A stretch of DNA of 64,000 nucleotides from Sporocytophaga myxococcoides DSM 11118 (GTDB lineage Bacteria; Bacteroidota; Bacteroidia; Cytophagales; Cytophagaceae), in NCBI RefSeq assembly GCF_000426725.1, contig NZ_KE384560.1, forward strand, positions 1,014,960 to 1,078,959, in the 5' to 3' direction. This document shows positions 9,287 to 18,944 of the stretch, piece by piece. The notes beneath the pieces were generated by a model. That model had not been told where the DNA came from. It was given only the letters and a program-made list of their open reading frames with translations, and did not search any database. The first letter of the stretch is position 1; the number at the start of each line of letters is the position of its first letter. The position numbers were made by a program, and so were the translations under genes.

Positions 9287-10956
9287 TATTTGACAAGTTT
9301 TTTATACTTGATCCTTTTTGGGGCAGTATCACCAAGCCTCTTTTTCTTATTTTCTTCGTAATCTGAATAGTTTCCTTCAAACCACTGTACATGCGAATCT
9401 CCTTCAAATGCCAGGATATGTGTTGCTATTCTATCAAGGAACCATCTGTCGTGTGAGATAATAACAGCACAACCTCCGAAGTTTTCAAGTGCTTCTTCCA
9501 GAGCTCTGATTGCATTCACATCAAGGTCATTGGTAGGTTCATCGAGTAACAGAAGGTTTGCACCTGTTTTAAGTGTCAATGCAAGATGAAGTCTGTTTCT
9601 TTCTCCACCTGAAAGTATGCCTGCTTTTTTCTCCTGATCAGATCCAGTGAAGTTAAATTTGCTTACATAAGCTCTTCCGTTGATTTGCTTTCCTCCAAGG
9701 TTGATAAATTCAGTGCCACCAGTGATAGTTTCAAATACACTTTTTGAAGAATCAAGGTTAGCATGTTCCTGATCAAGATAGCCAATGTCAACAGTGTCAC
9801 CTACGTCAAATGTACCGGCATCAGGTGTTTCAGCTCCAGTGATAAGCTTGAAAAGTGTAGTCTTACCAGCACCGTTAGGTCCGATGATTCCTACAATACC
9901 ACCTTGAGGAAGTGAGAACGAAAGGTTTTCGAAAAGAATTTTATCTCCAAATGCTTTTGAAACATTATTAACTTCTATAACCTTGCTTCCAAGCCTCTGT
10001 CCTGGAGGGATGAAAAGCTCCAGTTTATCTTCTTTCTGTTTTGCTTCTTCTCCCAATAATTTCTCGTAGGAACTGATACGGGCTTTAGACTTTGCCTGCC
10101 TTGCTTTAGGAGCCATACGAACCCATTCGAGTTCGCGCTCCAATGTCTTTTGTCTTTTAGATTCAGATTTTTCTTCCTGAGCTAAACGGCTTTTCTTTTG
10201 CTCAAGCCAAGACGTGTAATTACCTTTCCATGGAATACCTTCGCCACGGTCTAGTTCAAGGATCCAACCTGCAACATTGTCAAGGAAGTATCTATCGTGA
10301 GTTACTGCGATAACAGTACCTTTATATTGTTGTAAATGCTGCTCAAGCCACTGAACTGATTCTGCATCCAAGTGGTTGGTAGGCTCATCAAGAAGCAATA
10401 TATCTGGCTCTTTAAGAAGTAATCTGCAAAGTGCTACTCTTCTTTTTTCTCCACCCGACAGATTACCTATTTTAGCTTCTCCCGGAGGACATCTCAAGGC
10501 ATCCATTGCTCTGTCAAGTTTACTATCCAGATCCCAAGCGTTAAATTGATCCAGCTTTTCTTGCACCACACCTTGCTTTTCAATAAGCTTAGTCATTTCA
10601 TCATCGCTCAAAGGCTCTCCGAATCTGAGATTGATCTCTTCAAATTCTTTTAACAGATCCACAACTTCCTGCACACCTTCTTCGACAATTTCTTTTACAG
10701 TTTTCTCTGGGTCGAGCTTTGGTTCCTGTTCAAGAAATCCTACAGAATACCCAGGAGAAAAGGCAAGATCGCCTTGAAAGTCTTTGTCTATACCTGCTAT
10801 GATTTTAAGGAGTGTAGATTTTCCTGAACCGTTAAGTCCGAGTACACCTATCTTTGCTCCATAAAAAAAAGAAAGGTATATATCTTTAATAATCTGTCTC
10901 TTTGGGGGAATGATTTTGCTCACTCCGGCCATTGAAAAAATAATGGTTTCGCTCAT
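9286..10956 (-). CDS. ettA: energy-dependent translational throttle protein EttA (ABC-F)
   Basis: EttA is a soluble ABC-F ATPase that binds the ribosomal E site and gates entry into elongation according to the ATP/ADP ratio. The 556-residue protein carries two ABC domains: Walker [10 protein letters not shown] (about 42) and GPNGAGKTT (about 358), two LSGGE(R/K) signatures, and two '[11 protein letters not shown] / [11 protein letters not shown]' Walker B motifs. Between them is the charged P-site tRNA-interaction linker with '[20 protein letters not shown]', diagnostic of EttA among ABC-F proteins. There are no membrane segments. It is a monocistronic unit. Confidence 0.95.
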   Translation of the reverse strand: MSETIIFSMAGVSKIIPPKRQIIKDIYLSFFYGAKIGVLGLNGSGKSTLLKIIAGIDKDFQGDLAFSPGYSVGFLEQEPKLDPEKTVKEIVEEGVQEVVDLLKEFEEINLRFGEPLSDDEMTKLIEKQGVVQEKLDQFNAWDLDSKLDRAMDALRCPPGEAKIGNLSGGEKRRVALCRLLLKEPDILLLDEPTNHLDAESVQWLEQHLQQYKGTVIAVTHDRYFLDNVAGWILELDRGEGIPWKGNYTSWLEQKKSRLAQEEKSESKRQKTLERELEWVRMAPKARQAKSKARISSYEKLLGEEAKQKEDKLELFIPPGQRLGSKVIEVNNVSKAFGDKILFENLSFSLPQGGIVGIIGPNGAGKTTLFKLITGAETPDAGTFDVGDTVDIGYLDQEHANLDSSKSVFETITGGTEFINLGGKQINGRAYVSKFNFTGSDQEKKAGILSGGERNRLHLALTLKTGANLLLLDEPTNDLDVNAIRALEEALENFGGCAVIISHDRWFLDRIATHILAFEGDSHVQWFEGNYSDYEENKKKRLGDTAPKRIKYKKLVK

Positions 10957-11254
10957 TAAACTCAGTTTAAACTTGTTGTGAAAAACAAATATCAGAAAAT
11001 TTTATTGAAAACGGATATAGTGCAATGAGAAACAATCTATGGTATATAAGGTTTAAAGTATAAAATGAATAGATTAACTTATTAATTCTGCGAATTAGCG
11101 AGAATGGGTTAGACGGCAAATTTTTTATAAGACAACTTTTTCAAAAGTCACTCGTAGGACGGAGGAAATATAATTACCTCATAATCTTATAGAAAATTTG
11201 TTTATTATAATAAAATAAATTTTATTTTTGCGAAAACAAAATTAGGAATAGACT
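10957..11254. other. 298-base intergenic region between ettA and the DUF2795 gene
   Basis: The region separates two divergent genes. Apart from the promoter described at 11197-11230, I see only A/T-rich sequence and a weak imperfect inverted repeat near 11161-11180 (GAGGAAAT / ATTACCTC). I find no RNA gene or credible small ORF. Confidence 0.5.
11197..11230 (+). promoter_or_regulatory. Bacteroidota-type promoter of the DUF2795-ABC operon
   Basis: A TTTG (11197-11200) and a TATTTTTG box (11223-11230, exact TANNTTTG) are separated by 22 bases and end 24 bases before the start codon at 11255. Confidence 0.6.
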
Positions 11255-11476
11255 ATGTACTGGACATTAGAATTGGCTTCTTACCTGGAAGATGCTCCCT
11301 GGCCTGCTACCAAAGACGAATTGATCGACTTCTCAATTCGTTCCGGAGCGCCAATGGAAGTTGTTGAAAACCTTCAGGAACTGGAAGATGATGGTCAGCC
11401 TTATGAAAGTATTGAGGAAATCTGGCCGGACTATCCGACCAAAGATGATTTCTTCTTCAATGAAGACGAGTATTAA
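11255..11476 (+). CDS. DUF2795 family protein
   Basis: A 73-residue acidic protein beginning MYWTLELASYLEDAPWPATKDELIDFSIRSG. The 'L-x-x-x-L-E-D-x-x-W-P-x-T-K-x-E-L-I-D-x-A/S' pattern matches the DUF2795 family, and the long acidic tail (rich in Asp, Glu, Tyr) is typical of the Bacteroidota version. Its function is unknown. It leads a two-gene operon, three bases ahead of an ABC ATPase, with its own promoter. Confidence 0.85.
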   Translation: MYWTLELASYLEDAPWPATKDELIDFSIRSGAPMEVVENLQELEDDGQPYESIEEIWPDYPTKDDFFFNEDEY

Positions 11477-11479
11477 AAA

Positions 11480-12205
11480 TTGCCTATACTTGAAGTTAAG
11501 GGCCTTTCATTAGGCTTTGAAGGAAAGTTAATAATAGAAGGAATTTCTTTTGCTATTGGAAAACCTTCTTTTGTGGCAATTATCGGTCATAACGGTTGCG
11601 GTAAAACGACATTTTTCAAGTCTTTGATACAATCTCACCCATATAAGGGTGAGATTTTTCTTTTTGATCAAAAAGTAAATAAGAGTCAAACAAGTCCTCG
11701 ACAAATTGCAATTCTTGAACAAAGAAATCTGGTTAATTTTCAGATTAAGGTAAAGGATGTTGTTGTAATGGGTCTTTTTAGGGGAAAAGGTTTTTTTGAA
11801 AATTATACAGCCTTAGATTATGAACGGGTTCTAGAGATATTGGAGTTTCTGGGGAGGCCAGACCTTTATGAAAAGGATTTCGACCATTTGTCCGGTGGAG
11901 AGCAACAGCTTGTCTGGATTGCCCAGATGATGATCCAGGAAGCTGAGATTTATCTTTTGGATGAGCCCACTCAGTATCTTGATCTTTATTATAAAAAAGT
12001 AATTTTTGATTTAATGGGTGATTGGGTGAAAAAATTTAATAAGACAGTCTTCTGTATCACGCATGATCTGTATTACCTGGAAAAAATGGATGGGTATCTG
12101 TTGAATTTTTCACAACCAGATCCAAAACCACAGGTATTAAACAATGAGTGCCTAGAAAAAAATATTGATTTAATTTTACGGAGAAAGCCTAATAGAACTT
12201 TTTGA
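11480..12205 (+). CDS. ABC transporter ATP-binding protein (FecE/BtuD-like), TTG start
   Basis: The 241-residue protein has one ABC domain: Walker A GHNGCGKTT (about residues 36-44), signature LSGGEQQ (about 138), Walker B IYLLDEPTQ (about 157) and the H-loop ITHD. Sequence style resembles the ATPases of iron-siderophore, haem or cobalamin importers. The start must be the TTG at 11480: it is three bases after the previous stop, and the first internal Met comes after Walker A. No permease or binding protein is nearby, so its membrane partner must be elsewhere. The 3' end overlaps ispD by 17 bases on the opposite strand. Confidence 0.85.
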   Translation: MPILEVKGLSLGFEGKLIIEGISFAIGKPSFVAIIGHNGCGKTTFFKSLIQSHPYKGEIFLFDQKVNKSQTSPRQIAILEQRNLVNFQIKVKDVVVMGLFRGKGFFENYTALDYERVLEILEFLGRPDLYEKDFDHLSGGEQQLVWIAQMMIQEAEIYLLDEPTQYLDLYYKKVIFDLMGDWVKKFNKTVFCITHDLYYLEKMDGYLLNFSQPDPKPQVLNNECLEKNIDLILRRKPNRTF

Positions 12206-12872
12206 GAAGAGCCTCTGCAATAATCAAATCTTCAGGAGTAGTTATTTTGATATTTTCATAGCCACCTTCCACCAGTGAAATCTTGTGACCTGCATGTTCA
12301 AATACTGTAGCGTCATCAGTAAAAGTTGACAATTCTTCGGTTTCAAAAGCCTTCTTCAGTAAAGTGAGATCAAAGCATTGCGGTGTTTGAATGCATTTGT
12401 ACAAGCTTCTATCCACAGCTTCAGACTCATTTCCTTTTAGTATTCTCAGAGAATCTTTGGAGTTCACCGCAACAATTCCGCTACCATAAGTTTCAGCGGA
12501 TTTAAAGGCATTTTGAATGATATTCTTACGGATCAAAGGCCTTACCCCATCGTGAATGGCAACGAGTCCGCGTTCTCCCTGGATATGAGCTAAGCCATTT
12601 TTTACAGACTGGAATCTTGTATTTCCTCCAGGTACGATCTCCAATGGCAAGTTAAAATGGTGATCCTGGCACAGATGGTTCCATGCAGAAATCTGAGAGG
12701 AGGGCAGTACCAGTATGATTGTAATTTTAGAGTCGTAGAAAAAAAAGTTTTTGACGGTATGCATCAAGATTGGAAGACCGCTCAGTGGAATAAACTGCTT
12801 TGGCACTTCGCTGTTCATTCTGGTGCCGCTCCCTCCAGCGACAATGATGGCATATTTTGGCAAAACTTCCAT
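12189..12872 (-). CDS. ispD: 2-C-methyl-D-erythritol 4-phosphate cytidylyltransferase
   Basis: IspD joins CTP to MEP in the non-mevalonate isoprenoid pathway. The 227-residue protein shows the nucleotide-binding start YAIIVAGGSGTRMNSEVPKQF (about 7-27) with Lys at the catalytic position, HDGVRPL (about 111) and the 'T-P-Q-C-F' plus 'F-T-D-D-A' motifs (about 162 and 185). The length is normal. Its ATG lies immediately after the T run of a terminator that follows queA, leaving almost no leader of its own. Its 3' end overlaps the convergent ABC ATPase gene. Confidence 0.95.
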   Translation of the reverse strand: MEVLPKYAIIVAGGSGTRMNSEVPKQFIPLSGLPILMHTVKNFFFYDSKITIILVLPSSQISAWNHLCQDHHFNLPLEIVPGGNTRFQSVKNGLAHIQGERGLVAIHDGVRPLIRKNIIQNAFKSAETYGSGIVAVNSKDSLRILKGNESEAVDRSLYKCIQTPQCFDLTLLKKAFETEELSTFTDDATVFEHAGHKISLVEGGYENIKITTPEDLIIAEALLKKFY

Positions 12873-12875
12873 AAA

Positions 12876-12905
12876 GAAAAAACATCCGACATTCCTGTCG
12901 GATGT
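12876..12905 (-). terminator. intrinsic terminator between queA and ispD
   Basis: A perfect 9-bp stem ACATCCGAC / GTCGGATGT (12882-12890 with 12897-12905) is followed on the minus strand by TTTTTTC and, within nine bases, by the ispD start codon. It either ends queA transcription or acts as an attenuator for ispD. Confidence 0.8.
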
Positions 12906-12928
12906 ATATATTTAAAATAGTTTTTTAC

Positions 12929-13975
12929 CTATAAAATAAGCATTGCATCACCATAGCTAAAGAATCTGTAGCGTTCTTTGATGGCAGTTTTATAAGCTTT
13001 CATTACCAGGTCGTATCCACCAAATGCACATGTAAGCATAAGTAGAGTGGACTCTGGCATATGGAAGTTAGTAAGCAAAGCATTAGCAATTTTGAAATCG
13101 TAAGGAGGGAAGATGAATTTGTCTGTCCATCCCTGATTTGGCTTTAGTCTGTTATTTGCAGAAGTAGATGATTCAAGGGATCTTACGGATGTTGTTCCGA
13201 TTGCACAAACACGTCTTTTATTATCAAGAGCGCCATTCACCAATTTTGCAGTTTCTTCACTTACTACAAAATTTTCAGAATCCATTTTATGTTTTGTAAG
13301 GTCTTCAACATCTACAGGTCTGAAAGTTCCCAACCCAACATGTAGTGTTATAGGAGCAAAGTTAACGCCTTCGATTTCCAGACGCTTCATTACCTGCTTG
13401 GTAAAATGAAGGCCAGCAGTCGGAGCAGCTACGGCACCTGTGTGTTCAGCATAGATGGTTTGATATCTATCGCGGTCTGCAGGTTCAGCTTTTCTTTTGA
13501 TATATTTTGGAAGAGGAGTTTCTCCAAGGCTGTCAATAGTTTTGTAAAATTCCTCATCTGTACCATCGAACAGGAATCTGATAGTTCTACCTCTTGATGT
13601 AGTATTGTCGATAACCTCTGCTACCAGATCACCATCTCCGAAATAAAGTTTGTTTCCAACTCTGATTTTACGTGCAGGATCAACAAGTACGTCCCAAAGA
13701 TGTGCTTCCTGATTTAATTCTCTAAGAAGGAAGACTTCGATTTTAGCACCTGTTTTTTCTTTATTTCCATAAAGACGAGCAGGGAATACTTTAGTATTAT
13801 TGATGACCATTACATCGCCTTCGCCGAAGTAGTCAACAATGTCTTTGAAAATTCTGTGCTCAATAGTTCCGTCAGCACGATTTACAACCATTAGTCGTGA
13901 TTCGTCTCTGTTTTCTGCAGGGTAAAGAGCAAGTAATTCTGAAGGTAGGGTAAACTTAAATTCTGAGAGTTTCAT
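12929..13975 (-). CDS. queA: S-adenosylmethionine:tRNA ribosyltransferase-isomerase
   Basis: QueA transfers the ribosyl part of SAM to preQ1-modified tRNA to form epoxyqueuosine. The 348-residue protein starts [28 protein letters not shown] and has the family blocks '[10 protein letters not shown]' (about 60), '[10 protein letters not shown]' (about 190), '[10 protein letters not shown]' (about 215) and '[13 protein letters not shown]' (about 305). It lies upstream of ispD on the same strand with a terminator between. Confidence 0.97.
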   Translation of the reverse strand: MKLSEFKFTLPSELLALYPAENRDESRLMVVNRADGTIEHRIFKDIVDYFGEGDVMVINNTKVFPARLYGNKEKTGAKIEVFLLRELNQEAHLWDVLVDPARKIRVGNKLYFGDGDLVAEVIDNTTSRGRTIRFLFDGTDEEFYKTIDSLGETPLPKYIKRKAEPADRDRYQTIYAEHTGAVAAPTAGLHFTKQVMKRLEIEGVNFAPITLHVGLGTFRPVDVEDLTKHKMDSENFVVSEETAKLVNGALDNKRRVCAIGTTSVRSLESSTSANNRLKPNQGWTDKFIFPPYDFKIANALLTNFHMPESTLLMLTCAFGGYDLVMKAYKTAIKERYRFFSYGDAMLIL

Positions 13976-14164
13976 TTGTTAATATTACGGTATTAAATTT
14001 AAAATAGGGCCTGCAAAGATAACAATTGTTTTGATTTTCGATTCAGCCAAAATTTTTTTTGTTTAATTAACTTTAACAGGGTGTAAATTCTGGAATAATA
14101 TAAAACAGGGTAGGGAAATTGAAATTAATGGAAGTGAGTGATTTAACTAAATTTCTATAAAAGC

Positions 14165-14195
14165 AAAAAGCTGAACACTACGGCTCAGCTTTTCG
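14165..14195 (-). terminator. intrinsic terminator after recA
   Basis: A 9-bp stem AAAAGCTGA / TCAGCTTTT (14166-14174 with 14185-14193) has a T-rich tail on the minus strand, 30 bases after the recA stop codon. Confidence 0.8.
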
Positions 14196-14224
14196 ATTAT
14201 GAATAAATAGATAGGTTGTTCTTG

Positions 14225-15322
14225 TTATTTAACTTTTTCTGCTTTCTCTGCTTTTTCTGCCTTCGTAGGTTTAGCAGGTGCTGGAGCTGGTTCTTCTTCT
14301 CCTTTTTTCTTATCGTCAAGAACGTCAGATGATTGCATGATTTTAGCTCTGATTTTTGCATCAATCTCTTCCATAAGCTCAGGATTGTCTGAAAGAATTT
14401 CTTTTACAGCATCTCTTCCCTGACCTAATTTATTTCCTGAGTAAGAGAACCATGATCCTGACTTTTGAATGATTTCAAGTTCAACACCCAGATCAATTAT
14501 TTCACCCACTTTAGAAATACCTTCTCCATACATGATATCAAACTCAACAACTTTGAAAGGAGGTGCCAGCTTATTTTTTACAACTTTTACCTTGGTCCTG
14601 TTCCCAATAATATTTTCAGCACCTTCTTTAATCTGACCTATACGACGGATATCAAGTCTTACTGAAGCATAGAATTTCAGGGCATTACCACCTGTTGTAG
14701 TTTCAGGGTTACCGAACATAACACCGATTTTATCTCTCAGCTGGTTGATGAATATACAGCAGCAACCTGTTTTGTTAATAGCTCCAGTAAGTTTTCTAAG
14801 TGCTTGTGACATTAATCTTGCCTGTAAGCCCATTTTGCTATCTCCCATTTCACCTTCAATTTCGCCCTTTGGAACTAGTGCTGCTACTGAGTCAATTACA
14901 ATGATATCAATAGCTCCTGATCTAATAAGGTGTTCAGCAATTTCAAGAGCTTGTTCACCATTGTCGGGTTGAGAAATAAGAAGATTTTCAGTGTCTATTC
15001 CCAGCTTCTCTGCATATACTTTGTCGAACGCGTGCTCTGCATCTATAAATGCAGCAAGACCGCCTTGCCTTTGAGCTTCTGCAATGCAGTGCATTGTCAG
15101 TGTCGTTTTTCCTGAAGATTCAGGTCCGTATATCTCAACTATCCTTCCACGAGGCAAACCACCGATACCTAAAGCAAGATCAAGTCCAAGTGAACCGGTT
15201 CCAATTGCAGGAACATCGGTAACTTTTTCATCACTTAACTTCATTACGGTACCTTTTCCGTAAGTTTTTTCCAGCTTATCTATTGTCAGCTGCAGGGCTT
15301 TTAGTTTTTCGGCTTTGCTCAT
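14225..15322 (-). CDS. recA: recombinase RecA
   Basis: RecA forms filaments on single-stranded DNA, catalyses strand exchange and stimulates LexA-type self-cleavage. The 365-residue protein has Walker [10 protein letters not shown] (about 68-76), the L1/L2 DNA loops (around '[10 protein letters not shown]' and '[20 protein letters not shown]') and the C-terminal domain. The last 25 residues are an unusual Ala/Pro/Lys/Glu repeat tail ([21 protein letters not shown]) instead of the acidic tail of Escherichia coli RecA. It is a single-gene unit with an upstream palindrome overlapping its likely -33 box. Confidence 0.98.
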   Translation of the reverse strand: MSKAEKLKALQLTIDKLEKTYGKGTVMKLSDEKVTDVPAIGTGSLGLDLALGIGGLPRGRIVEIYGPESSGKTTLTMHCIAEAQRQGGLAAFIDAEHAFDKVYAEKLGIDTENLLISQPDNGEQALEIAEHLIRSGAIDIIVIDSVAALVPKGEIEGEMGDSKMGLQARLMSQALRKLTGAINKTGCCCIFINQLRDKIGVMFGNPETTTGGNALKFYASVRLDIRRIGQIKEGAENIIGNRTKVKVVKNKLAPPFKVVEFDIMYGEGISKVGEIIDLGVELEIIQKSGSWFSYSGNKLGQGRDAVKEILSDNPELMEEIDAKIRAKIMQSSDVLDDKKKGEEEPAPAPAKPTKAEKAEKAEKVK

Positions 15323-15342
15323 GTGAATGATTAATATTTATG

Positions 15343-15374
15343 CAATATTACAGCTTGCTAAAATAATTAGCAAG
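15343..15374 (-). promoter_or_regulatory. recA promoter with embedded palindrome (candidate operator)
   Basis: On the minus strand a near-consensus -7 box TAATATTG (15343-15350, 7 of 8 bases of TANNTTTG) has a TTG (15371-15373) 20 bases upstream. That TTG lies inside one arm of a perfect 8-bp palindrome CTTGCTAA-N5-TTAGCAAG (15354-15374). A repressor bound there would block the promoter. The promoter call is by consensus; the operator role is inference. Confidence 0.5.
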
Positions 15375-15619
15375 AAATATTAAAATTTTATTTTTTTGTT
15401 TTAAAGTAGCTGGTATTTAATAAGATGTGTTTGTTAAAATTTTTAACAAAGTAATTAAATGTAAAAGTTCCTTTAGGAAGAATTTTCATTTGTAAGTGAA
15501 AATTAAAAATTTTAGTCCGGATCTCTAAAATTTGCTTTGAAAAGTTATTCACAAAGGAAAAAATGTAAAATGAAGAGTGCAATGAAACTATTAAGCGATT
15601 TTTTAGATTTACAACGAAA
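15375..15619. other. intergenic remainder between recA and the aminopeptidase gene
   Basis: This stretch is very A/T-rich and separates divergent genes. An ORF on the minus strand (15388-15645) is Phe/Ile/Asn-rich and overlaps the next gene's start, so it is not considered real. I see no RNA gene here. Confidence 0.45.
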
Positions 15620-16669
15620 ATGAATAAGAGCTCAATAAAAATCAAAAAGGTTCTAAAATACTTTTTTTTAGGGTTGATCAGTATATTGATACTGTTTCTG
15701 ACTTTTTATTATAAAGAATTGATCTACGGCGTTGGTCAGGCAAGGGGACAAATCTCTATTATATGGAATACCAGACCTGTAAGTGAAGTTTTAGCGGATG
15801 GTGATATAGCTGATTCCATTAAGCAAAAAATAAGACTTATAGATGAGATCAAGGCGTTTGCCAAAGATTCTCTTGGGCTTGATGTTAAAGATCAGTATAC
15901 CTCATTCTATGATCAGAAGGGAAAACCTATTTTATGGATTGTAACTGCTTCTGAACCATTTGATTTGAAGGCGTTCGAGTGGTCATTCCCGATTGCCGGA
16001 AGTTTTTCTTATAAAGGTTTTTTTGATTATGAAAAGGCTGTGGCAGAAGAAAGAAAAATGATGGAAAAAGGATTTGATACGTCAATAGATGAAGTAGGGG
16101 CATGGTCTACTCTTGGTTTTTTCAGTGATCCTATTTTATCCGGAATGTTGGATAAAAGTCCGGGCGCACTGGCTGATCTTTTTATTCACGAACTTACGCA
16201 TAGCACGTTATATGCAAAAGATAATGTCGAATTCAATGAAAACTTGGCTAGTTTCGTTGGATATGAGGGAGCTTTATTATTTCTTAAATCTAAATATGGA
16301 CCAGACTCTCCAGAATTGAAAGATTTTCAAAAGTCAGAAGAGGTTTCGGATAAGTTTGCTGACCTTGTTCTTGCTCATTCAGATTCTCTAAAAAGATTTT
16401 ATAAATCATTAGGATCGGCAATGTCTTTGCAAGAGAAAATTAAAAGGAAAGAAATTTATATGACTAGGGTAACAACTATCTTCAGGGACTTTTTAATTTC
16501 TAATGGGAAAAAAATAAGGAAGAAGAAAAATGTCAACAATACTTTTTTCTTGGATTATCAAAGATATTTATCTAAACAGGATGAATTTAAAATTGAGTTG
16601 AATACTAAATTTAATGGTAATTTTAAAAGGTATTTGGATCATTTGAAAAAGCGATATCCTCTACTGTAA
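15620..16669 (+). CDS. predicted zinc aminopeptidase (PF10023 family)
   Basis: The 349-residue protein has one N-terminal membrane helix (about residues 12-30) and a periplasmic domain. It begins with YGVGQARGQISIIWNTRPV, matching the PF10023 'putative aminopeptidase' family. The zinc motif H-E-L-T-H lies at about 190-194, followed by the third-ligand helix 'F-N-E-N-L-A-S-F-V-G'. It is predicted to trim peptides in the periplasm or at the membrane. The C-terminal 70 residues are Lys-rich. It is followed after about 55 bases by a DUF3108 gene. Confidence 0.85.
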   Translation: MNKSSIKIKKVLKYFFLGLISILILFLTFYYKELIYGVGQARGQISIIWNTRPVSEVLADGDIADSIKQKIRLIDEIKAFAKDSLGLDVKDQYTSFYDQKGKPILWIVTASEPFDLKAFEWSFPIAGSFSYKGFFDYEKAVAEERKMMEKGFDTSIDEVGAWSTLGFFSDPILSGMLDKSPGALADLFIHELTHSTLYAKDNVEFNENLASFVGYEGALLFLKSKYGPDSPELKDFQKSEEVSDKFADLVLAHSDSLKRFYKSLGSAMSLQEKIKRKEIYMTRVTTIFRDFLISNGKKIRKKKNVNNTFFLDYQRYLSKQDEFKIELNTKFNGNFKRYLDHLKKRYPLL

Positions 16670-16723
16670 ATTTTGAAAGTAAATAATAGAGATCTCGTTG
16701 GTTCTTTTACCATATTAAGTAGC

Positions 16724-17524
16724 ATGAAAAATAAATTACTTTTTTTGATTTGTCTTATTCCATTTCTGGTCGGATTTGTAGGATCTTCTTTGCCTATTTC
16801 CAGAGAAATGCCTTATGGCCCCAATGAAGTGTTGGAATACAGAATTCATTATGGTTTTATGAATGCCGGTGAGGCGCGCATAGAAGTGCACCCTAAACTT
16901 TATCTGGTAAATAATAAAGTTTGTTATAAGGCCACAGTAACTGGAAAATCAACCGGAGCTTTTGATTTTGCATTAAGAATCAGAGATCAATGGGGAACTT
17001 ATATTGATACCACCACAATGAATCCACAGAGAGCGTTTCGTACAATTGAAGAAGGAAAATACCGGTTAAAGGAATATGCTTACTTTGATTACAAAAATAA
17101 TCAGGTAAATCTTGAAAGGGAGACAAAGGGAAATAAAAAAGAGACAAGAGTGTATTCTATTACTGATGATGTGCAGGATATAATAAGTGGCTATTATTTT
17201 CTCAGAACGATAAATTACAATGCTCTCCATTTGAATGATACCATTACGGTGAATGCTTTTTTCGAAGATAAACTTTATAATTTTTCTGTGAAGTATCTTG
17301 GAAAGGGGCAGGTAAAAACAAAATTCGGATCTATTAATGCAATAAAACTATCTCCTATAATGCCTGAAAATCAATTATTTGAAGGTGGTAATTCTATTCG
17401 ACTTTGGCTTTCGGATGATAAAAATAAAATACCTCTAAAGGTAGAGGCAGATATGGTTGTCGGAGCTGTTGAGATTGATTTAAAAGGGTATGAGGGACTT
17501 AAGCACCCTATTTGTTTTAAGTAA
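16724..17524 (+). CDS. DUF3108 domain exported protein
   Basis: The start was set at the ATG at 16724 because it gives a clean signal peptide (MKNKLLFLICLIPFLVGFVG); an upstream TTG at 16673 would add 17 polar residues in front. The 266-residue protein matches DUF3108: 'GPNEVLEYRIHYGFMNAGEARIEV' near the N-terminus and a later 'I-K-L-S-P' and 'L-S-D-D-x-x-x-I-P-L-K-V-E-A-D' block. This family is predicted to be a periplasmic beta-rich protein; its function is not established. Confidence 0.82.
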   Translation: MKNKLLFLICLIPFLVGFVGSSLPISREMPYGPNEVLEYRIHYGFMNAGEARIEVHPKLYLVNNKVCYKATVTGKSTGAFDFALRIRDQWGTYIDTTTMNPQRAFRTIEEGKYRLKEYAYFDYKNNQVNLERETKGNKKETRVYSITDDVQDIISGYYFLRTINYNALHLNDTITVNAFFEDKLYNFSVKYLGKGQVKTKFGSINAIKLSPIMPENQLFEGGNSIRLWLSDDKNKIPLKVEADMVVGAVEIDLKGYEGLKHPICFK

Positions 17525-17581
17525 CACTGATTTCTCCTGCCAATTGCTTAAATTTATGCAAAAGTTTTACTGTGAACTTCG

Positions 17582-18928
17582 ATGAATTTCAATAAATATT
17601 ATACGAGTCTGTTGCTGTTTTTCTTATTTATCAGTCATTTATCTATAGGTAAGGGAGTGACGGTAACAGGAGAATTTAAAAATTCTGGTAAAAATCCTTA
17701 TGTATTTCTTTTCAGAATATTTGGTCCCGAAATAGCAAAATTAGATTCTGCTAAACTGAACAACGGCCAGTTTTCATTTAAGTTTAAAAACGCCCTTCCC
17801 CGTGGATTTTATAGAATAGGTGTTTCGGAAGAAAATTCCTTTGTATGTATTTTAGGAGAGGAAAATGTTTCTGTATCAGCAGATTTAAATAATATTCCTG
17901 CCGGTTTGCATATAGATAAAAGTAAGGAAAACGAGGGATATATTCTGTTTCTGAGACGCAACAATGAATATCAGCAACACCTAGCTAAACTTGATAAAGA
18001 AGCTCAGCATATTATGGCCCAAAATGCTTATAATTCTGAAAATTATTCGGTAGAAATAAAAAAGCTGCAAGTAAAGCTAGATTCTTTAAACAGAGATCTT
18101 AATAGTTTCTATAAAGAAATTGCTAAGAATTATGATGGATATTTTATCGGAAAGTTGGGTAATGTTTTCCATACTGATGACTCTACTTCCAGAGAAAATT
18201 TTTTTACGTCTTCAGATTTTAAAGACGATGAATTATCCAGAGGTGATATGCTTTCAACAAAGATTTCTATGTACTTACAGCGTTTTGTTGAGCCCAACAT
18301 TGAAGAATATAAACTTGCAGCAAACAGGATCATGTCTCTCACGCTTCCAGGGTCACCACAAAGAGAAATTGTTTATAGTACATTTATAAAAATATTTTTA
18401 CCACACGATCAATCTACTGCCAGGTCCCTTGCAGTGGCTTATGAAAAGGAATTTCCAAAATCTCCTTTTGCGACAAAATATATCAAGACTATTCCCAAAG
18501 GAGCACCAGCAGTAGGAGAGGATGCTCCAGATATTAAACTTACAGATCCTACAGGAAAAGTAATTGCTCTTTCGTCTTTAAAGGGGAAGGTGGTATTGTT
18601 GGATTTCTGGGCTTCCTGGTGCGGTCCATGCAGAAAGGAAAATCCTAACGTGGTTAGGGCTTACGATATATATAAAGATAAAGGATTCACTGTTTACAGT
18701 GTATCTTTGGATAATAATAAAGATAATTGGACTCAGGCAATTTTGAAAGATGGATTGAAATGGGAATCTCATGTTTCTGATTTAAAAGGCTGGCAGTCAT
18801 CTGCAGCTCAGCTTTATGGAGTAAGAGGTATTCCCGCTACTTTTCTTTTAGACAAAGAAGGCAAGGTGGTGGCAACTAATTTAAGAGGTGAAAGCCTTGT
18901 AAATATGCTGGAATCTCTTTGTAAATGA
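17582..18928 (+). CDS. TlpA-like thiol-disulfide oxidoreductase with N-terminal DUF4369
   Basis: A signal peptide (about 1-24) is followed by a DUF4369-type beta domain (about 25-125), a helical linker (about 130-300) and a thioredoxin/AhpC domain (about 315-448). The active site is W-A-S-W-C-G-P-C-R-K (about 343-352), with a cis-Pro region 'V-R-G-I-P-A-T-F'. This two-domain layout is common in Bacteroidota and reduces disulfides in the periplasm. It stands 16 bases before a response regulator gene; a regulatory link is only positional. Confidence 0.9.
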   Translation: MNFNKYYTSLLLFFLFISHLSIGKGVTVTGEFKNSGKNPYVFLFRIFGPEIAKLDSAKLNNGQFSFKFKNALPRGFYRIGVSEENSFVCILGEENVSVSADLNNIPAGLHIDKSKENEGYILFLRRNNEYQQHLAKLDKEAQHIMAQNAYNSENYSVEIKKLQVKLDSLNRDLNSFYKEIAKNYDGYFIGKLGNVFHTDDSTSRENFFTSSDFKDDELSRGDMLSTKISMYLQRFVEPNIEEYKLAANRIMSLTLPGSPQREIVYSTFIKIFLPHDQSTARSLAVAYEKEFPKSPFATKYIKTIPKGAPAVGEDAPDIKLTDPTGKVIALSSLKGKVVLLDFWASWCGPCRKENPNVVRAYDIYKDKGFTVYSVSLDNNKDNWTQAILKDGLKWESHVSDLKGWQSSAAQLYGVRGIPATFLLDKEGKVVATNLRGESLVNMLESLCK

Positions 18929-18944
18929 TTTTATATGAATTGAT

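Noticed and set aside
15388-15645. 85-residue minus-strand ORF between recA and the aminopeptidase gene
   Set aside because: It is Phe/Ile/Asn-rich as expected from A/T-rich DNA, overlaps the next gene's start, and has no family-like motif.
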